Shown here: piece after piece, positions 49,647-60,220 of the stretch
Layout: each line of letters begins with the position of its first letter
How positions within the stretch are numbered: the first letter of the stretch is position 1
Program-made: the position numbers and the translations under genes
Notes under the pieces: model-generated
Seen by the model: the letters and a program-made list of their open reading frames with translations, nothing else
What the model was told of the DNA's origin: nothing
Databases searched by the model: none
Assembly (NCBI RefSeq): GCF_000304475.1
Contig: NC_018943.1
Location: 372,001-436,000, forward strand
DNA length: 64,000 nucleotides
From: Kazachstania africana CBS 2517
Taxonomy: Eukaryota > Ascomycota > Saccharomycetes > Saccharomycetales > Saccharomycetaceae
Direction of reading: 5' to 3'

Positions 49647-50350
49647 TCCCTTCACCTTCTTCTTTTTTCTTTATTTGTTACTTCAGCTTATTATAGAAAA
49701 TCAGTTTCCGTGATCTTCTGTTTTGTTGTTGCTATATTTTGTCATATCAAGATTTGGTGTTTTTCATGTTTCTACGATTTTCACCTATTTATAAAGGAAA
49801 TACGGATTACACACACATAATTACATTAACGGTCCCTAGCTGATGTGGGCAAAGCAGAAATAGGCTTGTCAGATTCATAGCAATTACTATCATTAATTAA
49901 AAACGTATTATTTTGCCTATAGTCGTTGATATTTGAATTGTATCAAGAAAACCCAGACATGTAGATGAGACTAATATGAATGTCTCAATGCGAACTTTAG
50001 TTATTCAAAGAATCTGAATTAGTGAAGGTTCTTATGAAGACAATAACTGATTGAAAGTCTTGGACCGGCCTTCTATTTGAATCTTATAGATTGTGCATTT
50101 GTTCCCTAAATTTCCTCAACGATACTGAAAAGATACCACCAGGGACTTTTAAGTTCAATATATCACCAAACACACCCTAGCCGTCAAATAATCTGTCGTT
50201 TTGCGGTTAATTAGCTTTCAAAATTTCAAATCACCTGTAAATAAGATACTTCAGACAAGGCCATTTTCTATATATCGTTGGAGACATAGAAAGAACAGAA
50301 AGTTATTGAGGAAGTTACTATTTTTCAAAAGAAGAAAACTTAACAGAAGC
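49647..50350. other. Divergent promoter region of DAD2 and APP1
   Basis: A 704-bp gap between divergent starts. The final 150 bp before the APP1 ATG are an open in-frame extension rich in Lys and Arg codons (see findings). No other gene is seen. Confidence 0.5.
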
Positions 50351-52108
50351 ATGTCTGATGATCAACCACCGATAGGAAGGAAACAAAAATTTATGAATTT
50401 GATGAAAACAACCAGAGATGTTTATATTCCAAATATAAGATCTACTATATCTCAAAAGACAGCAGAAGGATTCAGGGCCGCAACAACCCCGAGTGAGGGC
50501 AGAGTTTTATCCCATCAATATCCGCTCGATATGAACATTAGGATATATCCTACATATACCACCAACCTGAAACCTAATTTATTTGAAACAATTGTACGTT
50601 TTAACGTAAGCGTTCCTGCAAATTTAAATACAAGGAAAAATAGGCTGATACTGTCATTATGCAAACAGTATCTTAGAACCAACGAGGTAGATGATGAGAC
50701 GATTGAGCAACATTTTGATGAGGCCCCTTTGGATACTGATACAGAATCTACTTCAAGTAGTAGATTTACCTCTGGAAGCAAACTGAACCTGGCAGAGTCT
50801 GTCAATAGTACTGACAACAACGTTTTTCAAAGAGAGAACACTTCCAAAAAAGAGCTTTCCGTTTTGAGGGAAAGGGTGACAGATTTCCTATCTAGATCTG
50901 TTCCTGGTGTTGCTACTATCATCGATGTTTCCTCTCCTGATAATCCAGAAGAGGACAAAACGTTCTTTGAGACAACAGATGAGACAGGAAATGTCACTGT
51001 TAGGCTCCAAACAAATTACGCACCAAGTTCCATTCGTGTGACGTTAGATACACCTCCTAGTTATCCGTCTTTAATATCAAAAGCTTATGCTTGTAATTTA
51101 GTAAATCCTGATGGTATCGGCTTGATTAGTGACATTGACGACACAATAAAACACACTGGAATAACTGGCGACAAGAGATCAATGTTCAGAAACGTTTTTG
51201 TAAATAGTGCTGAGACCTGGGTTATTGATAAGATTCCTCTATGGTATAATGCTCTTAGAAATGCAGCTGATGCTTCTTTTTTCTATGTCTCCAACTCTCC
51301 CATCCAGACTTTCCCAGTATTGAACAAATATATCATGGACACTTTGCCCCAGGGTCCACTTTTTCTCAAACAATATTCGGGAAGTTTTTGGTCCAGTATC
51401 ATGACTTCAAGCGCAAACAGAAAGCTGGACACTATCACCAACATACTCGAAGATTTCCCTCAGAAAAAGTTTATTCTGGTGGGAGATTCTGGAGAACAAG
51501 ATTTTGAAGCCTACATTGGAACAGCATTAAGATATCCTGACCAGATTATAGGAATATATATTCGGTGCTGCAAAAATTCCATGAGTGACATGGGCTTACG
51601 CGAACAAGAAGTTCAAAAGGAGTTAAATAATATAATTACAAGGGATTACAGTAAACCACTAAGTTCCACTCCATCTTCAACAAATATATCACCACGTAAA
51701 AGACCACCACCACCGCCAGTTCCAAGGAAAACTTTTCAGTTATCATCAGATCAGTTGAGTGAAATTGACAGGTCACGCTCAAGCCCGGCTCATAGTAGTG
51801 ACACTATTATAAATGATGGGATGATCGAAACTCCACCACGCTTGCCTTTACGGAAACCATCGTCTAGCCAATTCAGTAATCCCGGGTCTTCAATTCAAAC
51901 AGTTCCATCAACCTTGAGTGACTACGATACAACTGATTTATATTTTGACAGGAAAGCTGAAACATGGAGAGGCAGGGTATCACAAGGAATTCGAGATTTG
52001 ATAGAAATACAAAAATTCGATATGGGATTGTTGTTTTTCAATGATCCTGAACAATGTCTGGAGGATAGCATGGCGAGAATACGAAGTCTTCAGAAAGACA
52101 ATTCATAA
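50351..52108 (+). CDS. APP1: Phosphatidate phosphatase App1
   Basis: App1 is a magnesium-dependent phosphatidate phosphatase of cortical actin patches that makes diacylglycerol. The 585-residue product matches S. cerevisiae App1 (587). The family domain has the catalytic DxDxT motif in GLISDIDDTIKHTG near 256. It continues with FFYVSNSPIQTF near 313 and KFILVGDSGEQDFEAY near 372. The start KFMNLMKTTRDVYIPN (near 12) is a family N-terminal block. The C-terminus has proline-rich RKRPPPPPVPRK, a likely SH3 ligand for actin-patch proteins. The frame stays open upstream to a TTG at 50201 with no ATG, so I start at 50351. Confidence 0.95.
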   Translation: MSDDQPPIGRKQKFMNLMKTTRDVYIPNIRSTISQKTAEGFRAATTPSEGRVLSHQYPLDMNIRIYPTYTTNLKPNLFETIVRFNVSVPANLNTRKNRLILSLCKQYLRTNEVDDETIEQHFDEAPLDTDTESTSSSRFTSGSKLNLAESVNSTDNNVFQRENTSKKELSVLRERVTDFLSRSVPGVATIIDVSSPDNPEEDKTFFETTDETGNVTVRLQTNYAPSSIRVTLDTPPSYPSLISKAYACNLVNPDGIGLISDIDDTIKHTGITGDKRSMFRNVFVNSAETWVIDKIPLWYNALRNAADASFFYVSNSPIQTFPVLNKYIMDTLPQGPLFLKQYSGSFWSSIMTSSANRKLDTITNILEDFPQKKFILVGDSGEQDFEAYIGTALRYPDQIIGIYIRCCKNSMSDMGLREQEVQKELNNIITRDYSKPLSSTPSSTNISPRKRPPPPPVPRKTFQLSSDQLSEIDRSRSSPAHSSDTIINDGMIETPPRLPLRKPSSSQFSNPGSSIQTVPSTLSDYDTTDLYFDRKAETWRGRVSQGIRDLIEIQKFDMGLLFFNDPEQCLEDSMARIRSLQKDNS

Positions 52109-52399
52109 CAAAGCTATAAACAGATATATAGTAGCATTTTATTAGTATAACTAGAAAAGGAGAAAAGTAACATTTTTTTTTTTGATAAAGTCCAATAGAC
52201 TACTTGAAGATTGTCATATTATAATTGTCCTTTATACAATGCTAGCTTTTTTGTTTTATTATTTTTATAGGTCTGATGCTTTTCAGATTGCAACATGGCA
52301 ATGCGGGTGGCATTGAAAAAAAGCAAACAGCGGAGAGATAGTTTATGGATGTGAACTTTACTTGCTAAAATTTTACACAGACGACTAAAAGGTTTTACA

Positions 52400-53305
52400 A
52401 TGGGCTCCGCAGATGCCAAGATGACAGAGCAGGACTCTCATGAGCTTCCTGCCAAATCTATAAGGGGCAAACCAGGAAATCAAAGCCAAAACAATCTGCG
52501 GATTGATGAAAACGACAACTTAACTACAAAGAAAGAAAGTAGTAAGAGAAGCACCAAGGAGTCAAATATTCAAAGGGGAAAGCCGAAGGATAAAATTAGG
52601 AAGAATTCTTCAAGCGTTAGGACTGGATCTAAGACGAACAATGAAGAGGATCCTGAATTAATAAAGAGGGATGGCAGGACTAAGAATGGCTCATCGGTAA
52701 GAAGAAGGAGAAGGCCGAACAAAACTAATACTGAAGGTAAAGTTACATCTTCACAGACCCAGAAAGAGGATTTTAAGAAGGCACCAGGAGGTGGAGAGAA
52801 GAAGAAGGCAAAAACCCGTACTGCAAATGCTCAAGTAAGAAATACTCAATATAATAATTTCTCCATAGATCCACAGGCCAACTTGCTCATGAAGGAAAGG
52901 GAGGATCAAATTAATCTTTGTATTCATAAGCTAGGTCCAAGTGCCTTCAAGCTTTTCAGAAAAGGTCGTTATGTCACTTCCTATGGTTTTATACCGAAGC
53001 GGAGCAAGTCGACAATAGTCCAAAAAATCGGGACTTTTCTGATTAATATACCGCTTAATTATCCTGCTACACCAATAAAACTAGCTAGTAATCGGAATGA
53101 AGATCCTGAATCAATAGAATCCCTTGAGCAAAATCAAATAATAAAAAATTTCAACAATAAAGCACGTGAATTGAACACTGAAAACTATTCACTCATATCA
53201 CAACTCAATTATCTTATAAATGAGATAGATCGTTTGGCGAACAAAGATTTTCTTTCCTCAGATAAACGGAAGAATGAATTCTATACAAGTTTTTTAACAA
53301 ATTAG
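52400..53305 (+). CDS. Basic hypothetical protein, possibly YIL161W-like
   Basis: I do not recognise this 301-residue protein. The N-terminal 150 residues are basic and hydrophilic (Lys/Asn/Ser-rich, with the RRRRPNKTN patch). The C-terminal half looks folded, with LCIHKLGPSAFKLFRKGRY, YGFIPKRSKSTIVQKIGTFL and NYPATPIKLAS, and ends in a helical region. There is no signal peptide or transmembrane segment. It lies on the same strand upstream of BNR1, the relative place of YIL161W in S. cerevisiae once POT1 is removed. That is a position argument only; I cannot confirm sequence similarity. Confidence 0.7.
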   Translation: MGSADAKMTEQDSHELPAKSIRGKPGNQSQNNLRIDENDNLTTKKESSKRSTKESNIQRGKPKDKIRKNSSSVRTGSKTNNEEDPELIKRDGRTKNGSSVRRRRRPNKTNTEGKVTSSQTQKEDFKKAPGGGEKKKAKTRTANAQVRNTQYNNFSIDPQANLLMKEREDQINLCIHKLGPSAFKLFRKGRYVTSYGFIPKRSKSTIVQKIGTFLINIPLNYPATPIKLASNRNEDPESIESLEQNQIIKNFNNKARELNTENYSLISQLNYLINEIDRLANKDFLSSDKRKNEFYTSFLTN

Positions 53306-53676
53306 GTGAACGCACAATACTTTATATACCGATAGGCTTCCTCATATCTACACATACGTTTACATATATACACTTAAATGTAGTTATCACGAAGGGCACT
53401 TTTGCGCTGCTATATATGAAGAGTTTAGTCTGACCATTGTGAAACAATTAAGTGTACAATCAGTTTGTTCGGCTGTCTCAAAATAAAATATACTACGCGA
53501 AAATGCCAAGTTGGATCATCGATCTATGTGGATCTGGAGATATATCTAGAACTTTTGGGAGAGACACTCAATTAAATACTGATCTTAACTTCTACTGAAT
53601 ATATTAAGGTTATCCCAGGATATATATTCACATTCATAAGATCAATTGGTTAGTAGGGCAGAAACTCTTTTCCAGT
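53306..53676. other. Intergenic upstream of BNR1
   Basis: A 371-bp gap. S. cerevisiae has POT1 (YIL160C) in this place, and no trace of it is seen. No gene or clear site is supported. Confidence 0.5.
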
Positions 53677-56600
53677 ATGCCCGATTCATCGAAACCATCA
53701 AATGCCTGGATCACGCCACACAACTACCAAAAACGCTCAGTTTCTTTAGAAGAAGCTACCAATCCAAATCTATTACTATCACGTTCCACAGATGACTTAA
53801 TCAGTACAGGTTTATCTCTTGCAGGTATTGGTTTAAAGAAAAATGAAGGTCCACTCAAAAGGACGCGGTATTCATTCAAAATGAAGTCCAAAAATCGTTC
53901 AGAAAGTGATATCTCAGGTCCTGAAAGTACCGTACTCAATTCTAAGTTTAATATTATGTCAATGCCAGACGAGAAAACTGTTAATATGCTTTTCAGTGAA
54001 ATGCTAGAGGATGGGACCTTCTTTTGGGGTTCTGCTCAGGGAAACCTTCAAAAGGTATCCAGTAAAAGAAAGTGGGAATTAATATGTAAGATAAAATCAG
54101 TACCAGATACCACAGATAATGAAAAGGAGAAAAAGGAATCTAAGTTTTTTTCAAACTTGGATAATTTTCCAATAAAAGATCCTGATATTTCTAGATCATT
54201 ATATCAGATAGAAAAGGTACTAAGGCAATCTCAAATGTGTGATAAATTTGTGAAAGAAAACCATATCCAAATGCTTTTGGATATCATACCTTCAATCAGC
54301 AGTTCTTTCCAGTACGTGTACCTCCAATGTTTCAAAACTCTACTGAACAACGCCGAAGCTCGAGCTCAAATAATCAAATCCAATACTGTACTTCAATACT
54401 TTATTGATTTGATGATTAACGAAGGTACCTCGCTAAGAACAAAATTGCAATCAAGCCAGCTGTTATTATTGCTGACTTACGTAGATGCAGAAATGGGATA
54501 CAAAGTTATATGGAGCAATCTCGAGAAGAAACTACAATTGTGGCTCAATGATCTTAACGAGATCATTCTCAATCCTGATTCAATCATAAAAGAGGAGAAA
54601 TCAGCCCAGTTTTACATTCAGTTATTGAGGCCAAAACAGCTAATAACAGAGTATTTATCATCATGCATGTTTCTGATAAATTCAATCATTGAAGGGTTCC
54701 CATTACAAAATGAAAAATACTCTGTTCTCGAAAAATTAAAAGATGTAGAGTTACCTAAACTATTTTTTGAACTAAGTGCTTTAGACTCTAAGGTTATTCA
54801 AGAACAAATATATCGTTACAAGAAAAACGACGAGAATATTCGACTAAAAATAATAAATGAAAATCCATTATCTATACCTGATATCTCTTATGGGGCGACG
54901 CTTATGCTTTTGATAGAAAAATCGAAGTCTACTCCTCTGGAAGAACCAATCGGTGCATTACTAGATTCTGTTTTAAAGATATTAGATACACGAACATACT
55001 CGGAGTCAATTAAGTTATTTGCCTCAGTAAGTTCACTCTTGACTTACCTGGTGGATAAGCTTGATTCTACTATCAGCTCTGCAGAAAATGCTAATTCGTT
55101 GAAGCCCGTATTACAGGATTCAATTGAAAGATTAATAGATAATTTGGAATCTGATGAGGTTGCAAGAAGAGCCATGAAGGAATTAAGAGAATCAGAAACT
55201 GTTATAAAAGATCTTAACACAGAAATCCATAATTTGAAAAGGGAAAAGAATTCCAGTAAAGAAGACATTTTAGAGCAACTAGAAGAAGTCAGTACAATTC
55301 TAGATGAGAAAGAGACAGAAATTGAAAACCTAACATTGAATGTAAATAAGCTCGAAGAGCTGTTGAGAGAAGAAAAGAAGAAAAATCAACATTTTATTGC
55401 ACACCAGCAATTCAATGAGCCAACTAAGTCAAAATTTTCACTTTTTAATAACCTTGGAGGCTCGACTGCCAATCAAAGAACTTTAAAAAGAGCCAATTCT
55501 ACATCAATTTTTAAAAGCAAAAGAGTTGCATCTCTATCATCATATCTTCAGAAAGCATCTGAAACGGAATTATCTAACGGTCCCACGGATGATACAAGCA
55601 GTATTTCTATGTCTCCTACAGGGGACTTCCTTCCTCTGAGGACAATTCCACCAAAAGATATTTCATTAATGAATAAAAAGGGTATCAAATTAATTGAATC
55701 ATCACCTAGATCGATAACCACCATTGGTGAGCCTGAATTTTTGAAAAAAATGGACACACCATTAAATTCTACCTTGCCAGAAAATTTAAAATCAAAAGCG
55801 CTACATTTGGATTTCGCTGGAGACTCTTCGTTATCTTTGAGAAGCACACTACCATCTTCCCCATCTCAACCTCATTCTACTAAGATCGATACTCCAACAA
55901 CACCTCTAGCTTCTTCAAAGGATGTACCAGTAGCTCCACCACCACCAGCATTTTTACAGAGTACTACGAAAAGCATTTCACCAACCTTATTAGTTCCTAC
56001 TCCTCCTCCTCCACCACCACCACCACCTTTATTTTTGACAATTAATCAGAACACGACATCCAAAAGTTCAAAGGAAACATCTCTTACGGCCGTATCCCCT
56101 GTTGCTAATTCAAATGATCCTCAAATTCCAATGCCTCCGCCACCACCTCCACTTCCAATGACTTTCAATGCGGCTTCTAACAATCTAATTACAGAGCCTA
56201 ATGTTGAAATAGTAAAAAGTGAGGAAATAAGACTGAAACAGATTCATTGGGAGAAAGTTGAGGACATCGAGTCAACTTTATGGCATGATTCTGCACGCCG
56301 TGAAGAAACGGCTAAAGAGTTGAAGTTAGATGGAATCTTTGACCAAGTCATGGACACTTTCCAAGTTAAAAATATAAAAATGAAGAAGCGTGATACTACA
56401 ACGGCCAGTAAAAAACAAAATGGAACTCTGTTGCCACGAAATTTGGCACAACAATTTGGTATCAACCTTCATATGTTTTCGTCACTTGGTACAGATGAAT
56501 TTGTCGAGAAAGTCCTGGAATGTAATAGCGATATTGTTTCCAATGTGTCCGTTTTAGAATTTTTTAATAAAGAAGAATTAACATCAATTCCCACGTCTTT

Positions 56601-57651
56601 AATTCAGAAGTTTACACCATACGCCGAAAATATCAAATCGAAATTCGAATTAGAGAGAGCAGATAGAATATTTTTCGAATTGTGCTTCCAATTGCATTCG
56701 TACTGGCGTGAAAGGTCAAATTGCTTACTGATTTTGAACACTTATGAAAAGGACTACTATGATTTGATGTATAAGTTGAAAAAAGTCGACGATGGAATTC
56801 AGAGGTTACTTTCATCAAGTAAATTTAGAGATTTCCTCTATATTATAATAGAGATTGGTAATTATATGAATAAGAAAACTGTAAATGGTATACGAATTGG
56901 TTCATTAAATAAACTAGTTTTTGTTAAATCAAGTTTGGATAATAATGTTTCATTTTTACATTTTATCGAAAAGATAATCAGGGTGAAATATCCCGATATT
57001 TACTCATTTATCAACGAACTGAGAATAATACAGGACCTTGGTAAACTATCTATTGATCAACTGGAGTACGATTCTCAAGAATTCTGTTCGAAAATCAATA
57101 AGATGTCAAACGATTTAGAAAAGGGCAAGCTGTCTAAAGCTGATAGAATAGATCCAAGAGATCAACTCTTGAAAAAGACAAAATACAAGGTACTTCGTGC
57201 TAAGAGCAAAAGTGAATTAATGAGGCATCAACTAAAACTATTAGGCCATGATTATGCCAAGATAATGAGATATTTTGGTGAAGATGCAAGTGACAGAGAT
57301 AGTAAGAATGCATTTTTCACCAATATCTTCGAATTCATACAAGTTTTCAAGAAGTGCTCCAAAGAGAATATTGAAAAGGAAGAAATGGAGAGAGTGTATG
57401 AGCAAAGGCAAAAAATGTTTGATATGCGGAAGAAAGAGGAAGAAGAGCAAACACAAGAAAAAGAGCAAAATGATGAAAACCGCAGTATAGTTGATGCTTT
57501 AATAATGCAGTTACGCGTAGTGGAAAAACCGAATGAACCTTTAAGAGATAGAAGAAAGACCAAAATTACTGGTAACAGCCACACTAATAACACCAACGAA
57601 CAGTTGCTGGAAAGAACACAGGCAATGTTGCAAGATATTCAGAATATATGA
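53677..57651 (+). CDS. BNR1: Formin Bnr1
   Basis: Bnr1 is the bud-neck formin that nucleates actin cables from septins. The 1324-residue product is close to S. cerevisiae Bnr1 (1375) and far shorter than Bni1 (1953). The N-terminal regulatory GBD/FH3 region covers about 85-450. A coiled coil follows near 495-570 (LEQLEEVSTILDEKETEIEN). The FH1 region has three proline runs near 753, 778 and 818 for profilin. The FH2 domain starts at RLKQIHWEKVEDIESTLW near 851 and includes GNYMNKKTVNGIRIGSLNKL near 1065. A DAD-like autoinhibitory segment is SIVDALIMQLR near 1270 followed by basic RDRRKTK. The ATG at 53677 is the first in frame. Confidence 0.95.
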   Translation: MPDSSKPSNAWITPHNYQKRSVSLEEATNPNLLLSRSTDDLISTGLSLAGIGLKKNEGPLKRTRYSFKMKSKNRSESDISGPESTVLNSKFNIMSMPDEKTVNMLFSEMLEDGTFFWGSAQGNLQKVSSKRKWELICKIKSVPDTTDNEKEKKESKFFSNLDNFPIKDPDISRSLYQIEKVLRQSQMCDKFVKENHIQMLLDIIPSISSSFQYVYLQCFKTLLNNAEARAQIIKSNTVLQYFIDLMINEGTSLRTKLQSSQLLLLLTYVDAEMGYKVIWSNLEKKLQLWLNDLNEIILNPDSIIKEEKSAQFYIQLLRPKQLITEYLSSCMFLINSIIEGFPLQNEKYSVLEKLKDVELPKLFFELSALDSKVIQEQIYRYKKNDENIRLKIINENPLSIPDISYGATLMLLIEKSKSTPLEEPIGALLDSVLKILDTRTYSESIKLFASVSSLLTYLVDKLDSTISSAENANSLKPVLQDSIERLIDNLESDEVARRAMKELRESETVIKDLNTEIHNLKREKNSSKEDILEQLEEVSTILDEKETEIENLTLNVNKLEELLREEKKKNQHFIAHQQFNEPTKSKFSLFNNLGGSTANQRTLKRANSTSIFKSKRVASLSSYLQKASETELSNGPTDDTSSISMSPTGDFLPLRTIPPKDISLMNKKGIKLIESSPRSITTIGEPEFLKKMDTPLNSTLPENLKSKALHLDFAGDSSLSLRSTLPSSPSQPHSTKIDTPTTPLASSKDVPVAPPPPAFLQSTTKSISPTLLVPTPPPPPPPPPLFLTINQNTTSKSSKETSLTAVSPVANSNDPQIPMPPPPPPLPMTFNAASNNLITEPNVEIVKSEEIRLKQIHWEKVEDIESTLWHDSARREETAKELKLDGIFDQVMDTFQVKNIKMKKRDTTTASKKQNGTLLPRNLAQQFGINLHMFSSLGTDEFVEKVLECNSDIVSNVSVLEFFNKEELTSIPTSLIQKFTPYAENIKSKFELERADRIFFELCFQLHSYWRERSNCLLILNTYEKDYYDLMYKLKKVDDGIQRLLSSSKFRDFLYIIIEIGNYMNKKTVNGIRIGSLNKLVFVKSSLDNNVSFLHFIEKIIRVKYPDIYSFINELRIIQDLGKLSIDQLEYDSQEFCSKINKMSNDLEKGKLSKADRIDPRDQLLKKTKYKVLRAKSKSELMRHQLKLLGHDYAKIMRYFGEDASDRDSKNAFFTNIFEFIQVFKKCSKENIEKEEMERVYEQRQKMFDMRKKEEEEQTQEKEQNDENRSIVDALIMQLRVVEKPNEPLRDRRKTKITGNSHTNNTNEQLLERTQAMLQDIQNI

Positions 57652-58593
57652 AATTTCATAATTTGCCCAGCTGAATTATATCTTGTATTTACTGATTTGT
57701 CAAGGATCCCATGCTCTCACTAGTATCAGATGAATGGAATTCTTCTATCCTACTACTACATTCGCTATGCGGTAATTAAAAAAAAATTTACGCTCGGCTC
57801 GTATGAAACCCTGGCGAGGGAGGAAAAAGTGCGTCCCAAAGAGGCAATACCATCACTTGTCAATATTATTAGGAGGGGTGATTGAATTGTCTCTCGATTT
57901 CCGGGCTGAAACTTTTCCGCTGGACGAGAATGCTGCTCGAGAGGAAAACACAGCACCAGCTTTCACAGTTCGGCTTCTCGAGGATTTGAGGGTGACAATA
58001 TTCGCAGGCACCGAACAGCTTCTATTGCTAGGCCAGTTGACATCAATATGCATTCCTTTCTATGCTAAACAGAATGATATTCATGCAACCGATCCTACTT
58101 CGATTCACATGGCCGGACCCACTCTTTTTGCTACCTCAAAAGATGGGAACTACGCACTGTATTCACAATTAAATTTTTTTTTTTCACTACCACGGAATCA
58201 ATGAACAAAATACTATTTTTAGCTTTGGCAAACTCTTCATGCCATTATGCAGCAGACTCTGTGAAAAGCAAATCGAGTGCGTTCATTACAGTTACTAGCT
58301 TGGTACTATTGTAGTACTCTTCCTACTCGGGGAGGGGGGACGGTTATTCTATAATCCTTAATTGATTCGGTCAATTCGAGGTTTTTTTAATTAGTTTTTT
58401 TTCTTGTCACAAAGAAAAATATCACTTGGTGCAGACATTTCAATTTTCATTTATATTGATCTTATGCCATTAGTTTAGGATTAGTACCAATTCTGAAACA
58501 ACTTTGGGAGTACCTTTCCAGTCCATTCGCTATAACAAACCTGTTCTATAAGAGCTATAAGAGGAACAGTAAAAAGTAAATAAGTACATCAAG
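57652..58593. other. Intergenic, about 0.94 kb, upstream of SKG1
   Basis: A 133-codon ATG frame (57803-58204, plus) lies here, but its composition and lack of any family motif do not support a gene. A G-rich run lies near 58329-58340. The region holds the BNR1 3' end and the SKG1 promoter. Confidence 0.4.
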
Positions 58594-59445
58594 ATGGGAA
58601 ATGTGTCGAGAGCAGTTGGTTGTGCTGTAGGAATTCCTTGTGGTGTTGGTGTCATACTGGCGCTAATACTATGGGCAAGATTACAAAGAAGATTTAGAAA
58701 GGAAGAAATAAAAGATAAAGACCTTGAAAATGAAATCTATAATGAAGACTCACTAATTAATATCAATAATATAAATACGTGGAAAGTTGATTACCTAGAA
58801 ACTACAAATAAGACAAGCAATTCGGTAGACTCTTCGGAAGATTCTGTCTCTGATGAAAAGAAAGGTGTAGAAAATATAGCAATGAGTTCATATGTTCCTG
58901 CGTATCGTAAAAACATTCAAACTTTCCATTTAAATGGTGCAAAACATTATTATAAACCTATAGATTCAAACCCAAGAGAGCTTCATAATAACGATGCAGA
59001 TAGCCACCCGGAACATGGCAGAAAATTGAGTGTATATGATCAAATGGTACCGATAATATCAGATAAGTTGTACGACAGTTATTCAGAAAATACAATAATA
59101 ATTACACATGACAACCAATCAAATATATCGGGTCAGACAAAAGAGGGTCTTATTAAGAATTTATATAGCCAAGACTTTGGTTCATACTATCCTCGTAAGT
59201 CTACGACGTCACTGACGGCAAAGACAAATACTATTTTTCCATCATCGAATGTTTCAACTACTACAATAGAAAGTACATCAGTTGATCCAGCATTAGTCCC
59301 ATCAATAATAAGCCAACTGAAGGCTGCAAATAATGACAATCAAGCATCTCTAATACAAGAGGAGGACCAATATGAAAACGAATTTACCAATTATGCAGAA
59401 AATAAAAGAGAATTTATTAGAAATTTAACACCAAAAGTGGATTGA
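58594..59445 (+). CDS. SKG1: Skg1/Aim20-family bud-neck membrane protein
   Basis: This 283-residue protein belongs to the Skg1/Aim20 pair of S. cerevisiae, with links to cell-wall polymer composition and bud-neck localisation. A single transmembrane segment near residues 8-28 (AVGCAVGIPCGVGVILALIL) is followed by a basic stop-transfer stretch and a long cytosolic tail. The tail keeps short conserved blocks: YVPAYRKN near 107, LSVYDQMVPIISD near 145, NLYSQDFGSYYPRKS near 190 and the C-terminal EEDQYENEFTNY. Those match Skg1 best as I recall it. In S. cerevisiae AIM20 (YIL158W) is next to BNR1 while SKG1 is YKR100C, so this could be named either way. Confidence 0.85.
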   Translation: MGNVSRAVGCAVGIPCGVGVILALILWARLQRRFRKEEIKDKDLENEIYNEDSLININNINTWKVDYLETTNKTSNSVDSSEDSVSDEKKGVENIAMSSYVPAYRKNIQTFHLNGAKHYYKPIDSNPRELHNNDADSHPEHGRKLSVYDQMVPIISDKLYDSYSENTIIITHDNQSNISGQTKEGLIKNLYSQDFGSYYPRKSTTSLTAKTNTIFPSSNVSTTTIESTSVDPALVPSIISQLKAANNDNQASLIQEEDQYENEFTNYAENKREFIRNLTPKVD

Positions 59446-59510
59446 CAATTTACAATATACTTTTTGTACCTTCACTTATTTACATAAAAATATTTATATA
59501 TATTCACAAA

Positions 59511-60059
59511 TCAATTTATGGTTAAATTTTCTGTAAGAAGATCATATTTCTGATCGTCAACAGTTAAACTCCATTCATGAATTAGGAATTCCTCATTATG
59601 ATTATTTCTGTCAGCAATCAATTTGATAGTTCCTACCTTGTCTTTAGTTCCCTTAATATAAAATTTAATATCGACCTTTCCAGCCACTGGATTCAATTTC
59701 CCATAGACCCAAGGAACCAAGCCATCAAATTGAATATTTTCACCTAAGATATTACGTGTAATATTAGATCCACGTAACTGATGTAACGTCGTATCTATAA
59801 TTGGATTCTGTGTCTTTTCATAGTTGAAAATTAGAGACAGAGTGAGAGCCATTGTTACAGAAAACCCCACCAATTGCCACATATGTTTTTTACGATCAGC
59901 AAAAGGATTTGGCAATTCTCGTTCTATTCTCAATGGGGGCTTCTCTACATTGAGACGAGCACCTGTGGTAATAAAACTTCGTGAGTAAACAGAATTGCTT
60001 GACTTAAGCAATGCCAGAATGTTACTAGATTGCTTTGATCTCGATAGCGTTCTTAGCAT
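59511..60059 (-). CDS. COA1: Cytochrome c oxidase assembly factor Coa1
   Basis: Coa1 is a mitochondrial inner-membrane protein needed for assembly of cytochrome c oxidase, acting with Mss51 and Cox1. The 182-residue product (S. cerevisiae 197) starts with a presequence-like stretch (MLRTLSRSKQSSNILALLK, no acidic residues). A transmembrane segment follows near 66-82 (VGFSVTMALTLSLIFNY). The intermembrane-space domain has GLVPWVYGKLNPVAGKVDIK near 114 and KGTKDKVGTIKLIADRN near 135. It is divergent from ATG44 with only 161 bp between starts, as in S. cerevisiae YIL157C/YIL156W-B. Confidence 0.92.
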   Translation of the reverse strand: MLRTLSRSKQSSNILALLKSSNSVYSRSFITTGARLNVEKPPLRIERELPNPFADRKKHMWQLVGFSVTMALTLSLIFNYEKTQNPIIDTTLHQLRGSNITRNILGENIQFDGLVPWVYGKLNPVAGKVDIKFYIKGTKDKVGTIKLIADRNNHNEEFLIHEWSLTVDDQKYDLLTENLTIN

Positions 60060-60220
60060 CGTTGATTTGTTATAGAGATGTTGTTTTCGAGGATTATAAT
60101 TTCAATAATAACATCTCCCTAATAAATATGAAATTTCAAAATTGCGAGACGATCTTCTCCAGTATTACAGAACAACAACAACAACAACAATCAAGAAAAC
60201 ATCGACAACCATCATAGATA

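Noticed and set aside
57803..58204. 133-codon plus-strand ATG frame between BNR1 and SKG1
   Set aside because: No recognisable motif, a competing antisense open frame, and no gene expected here by synteny.
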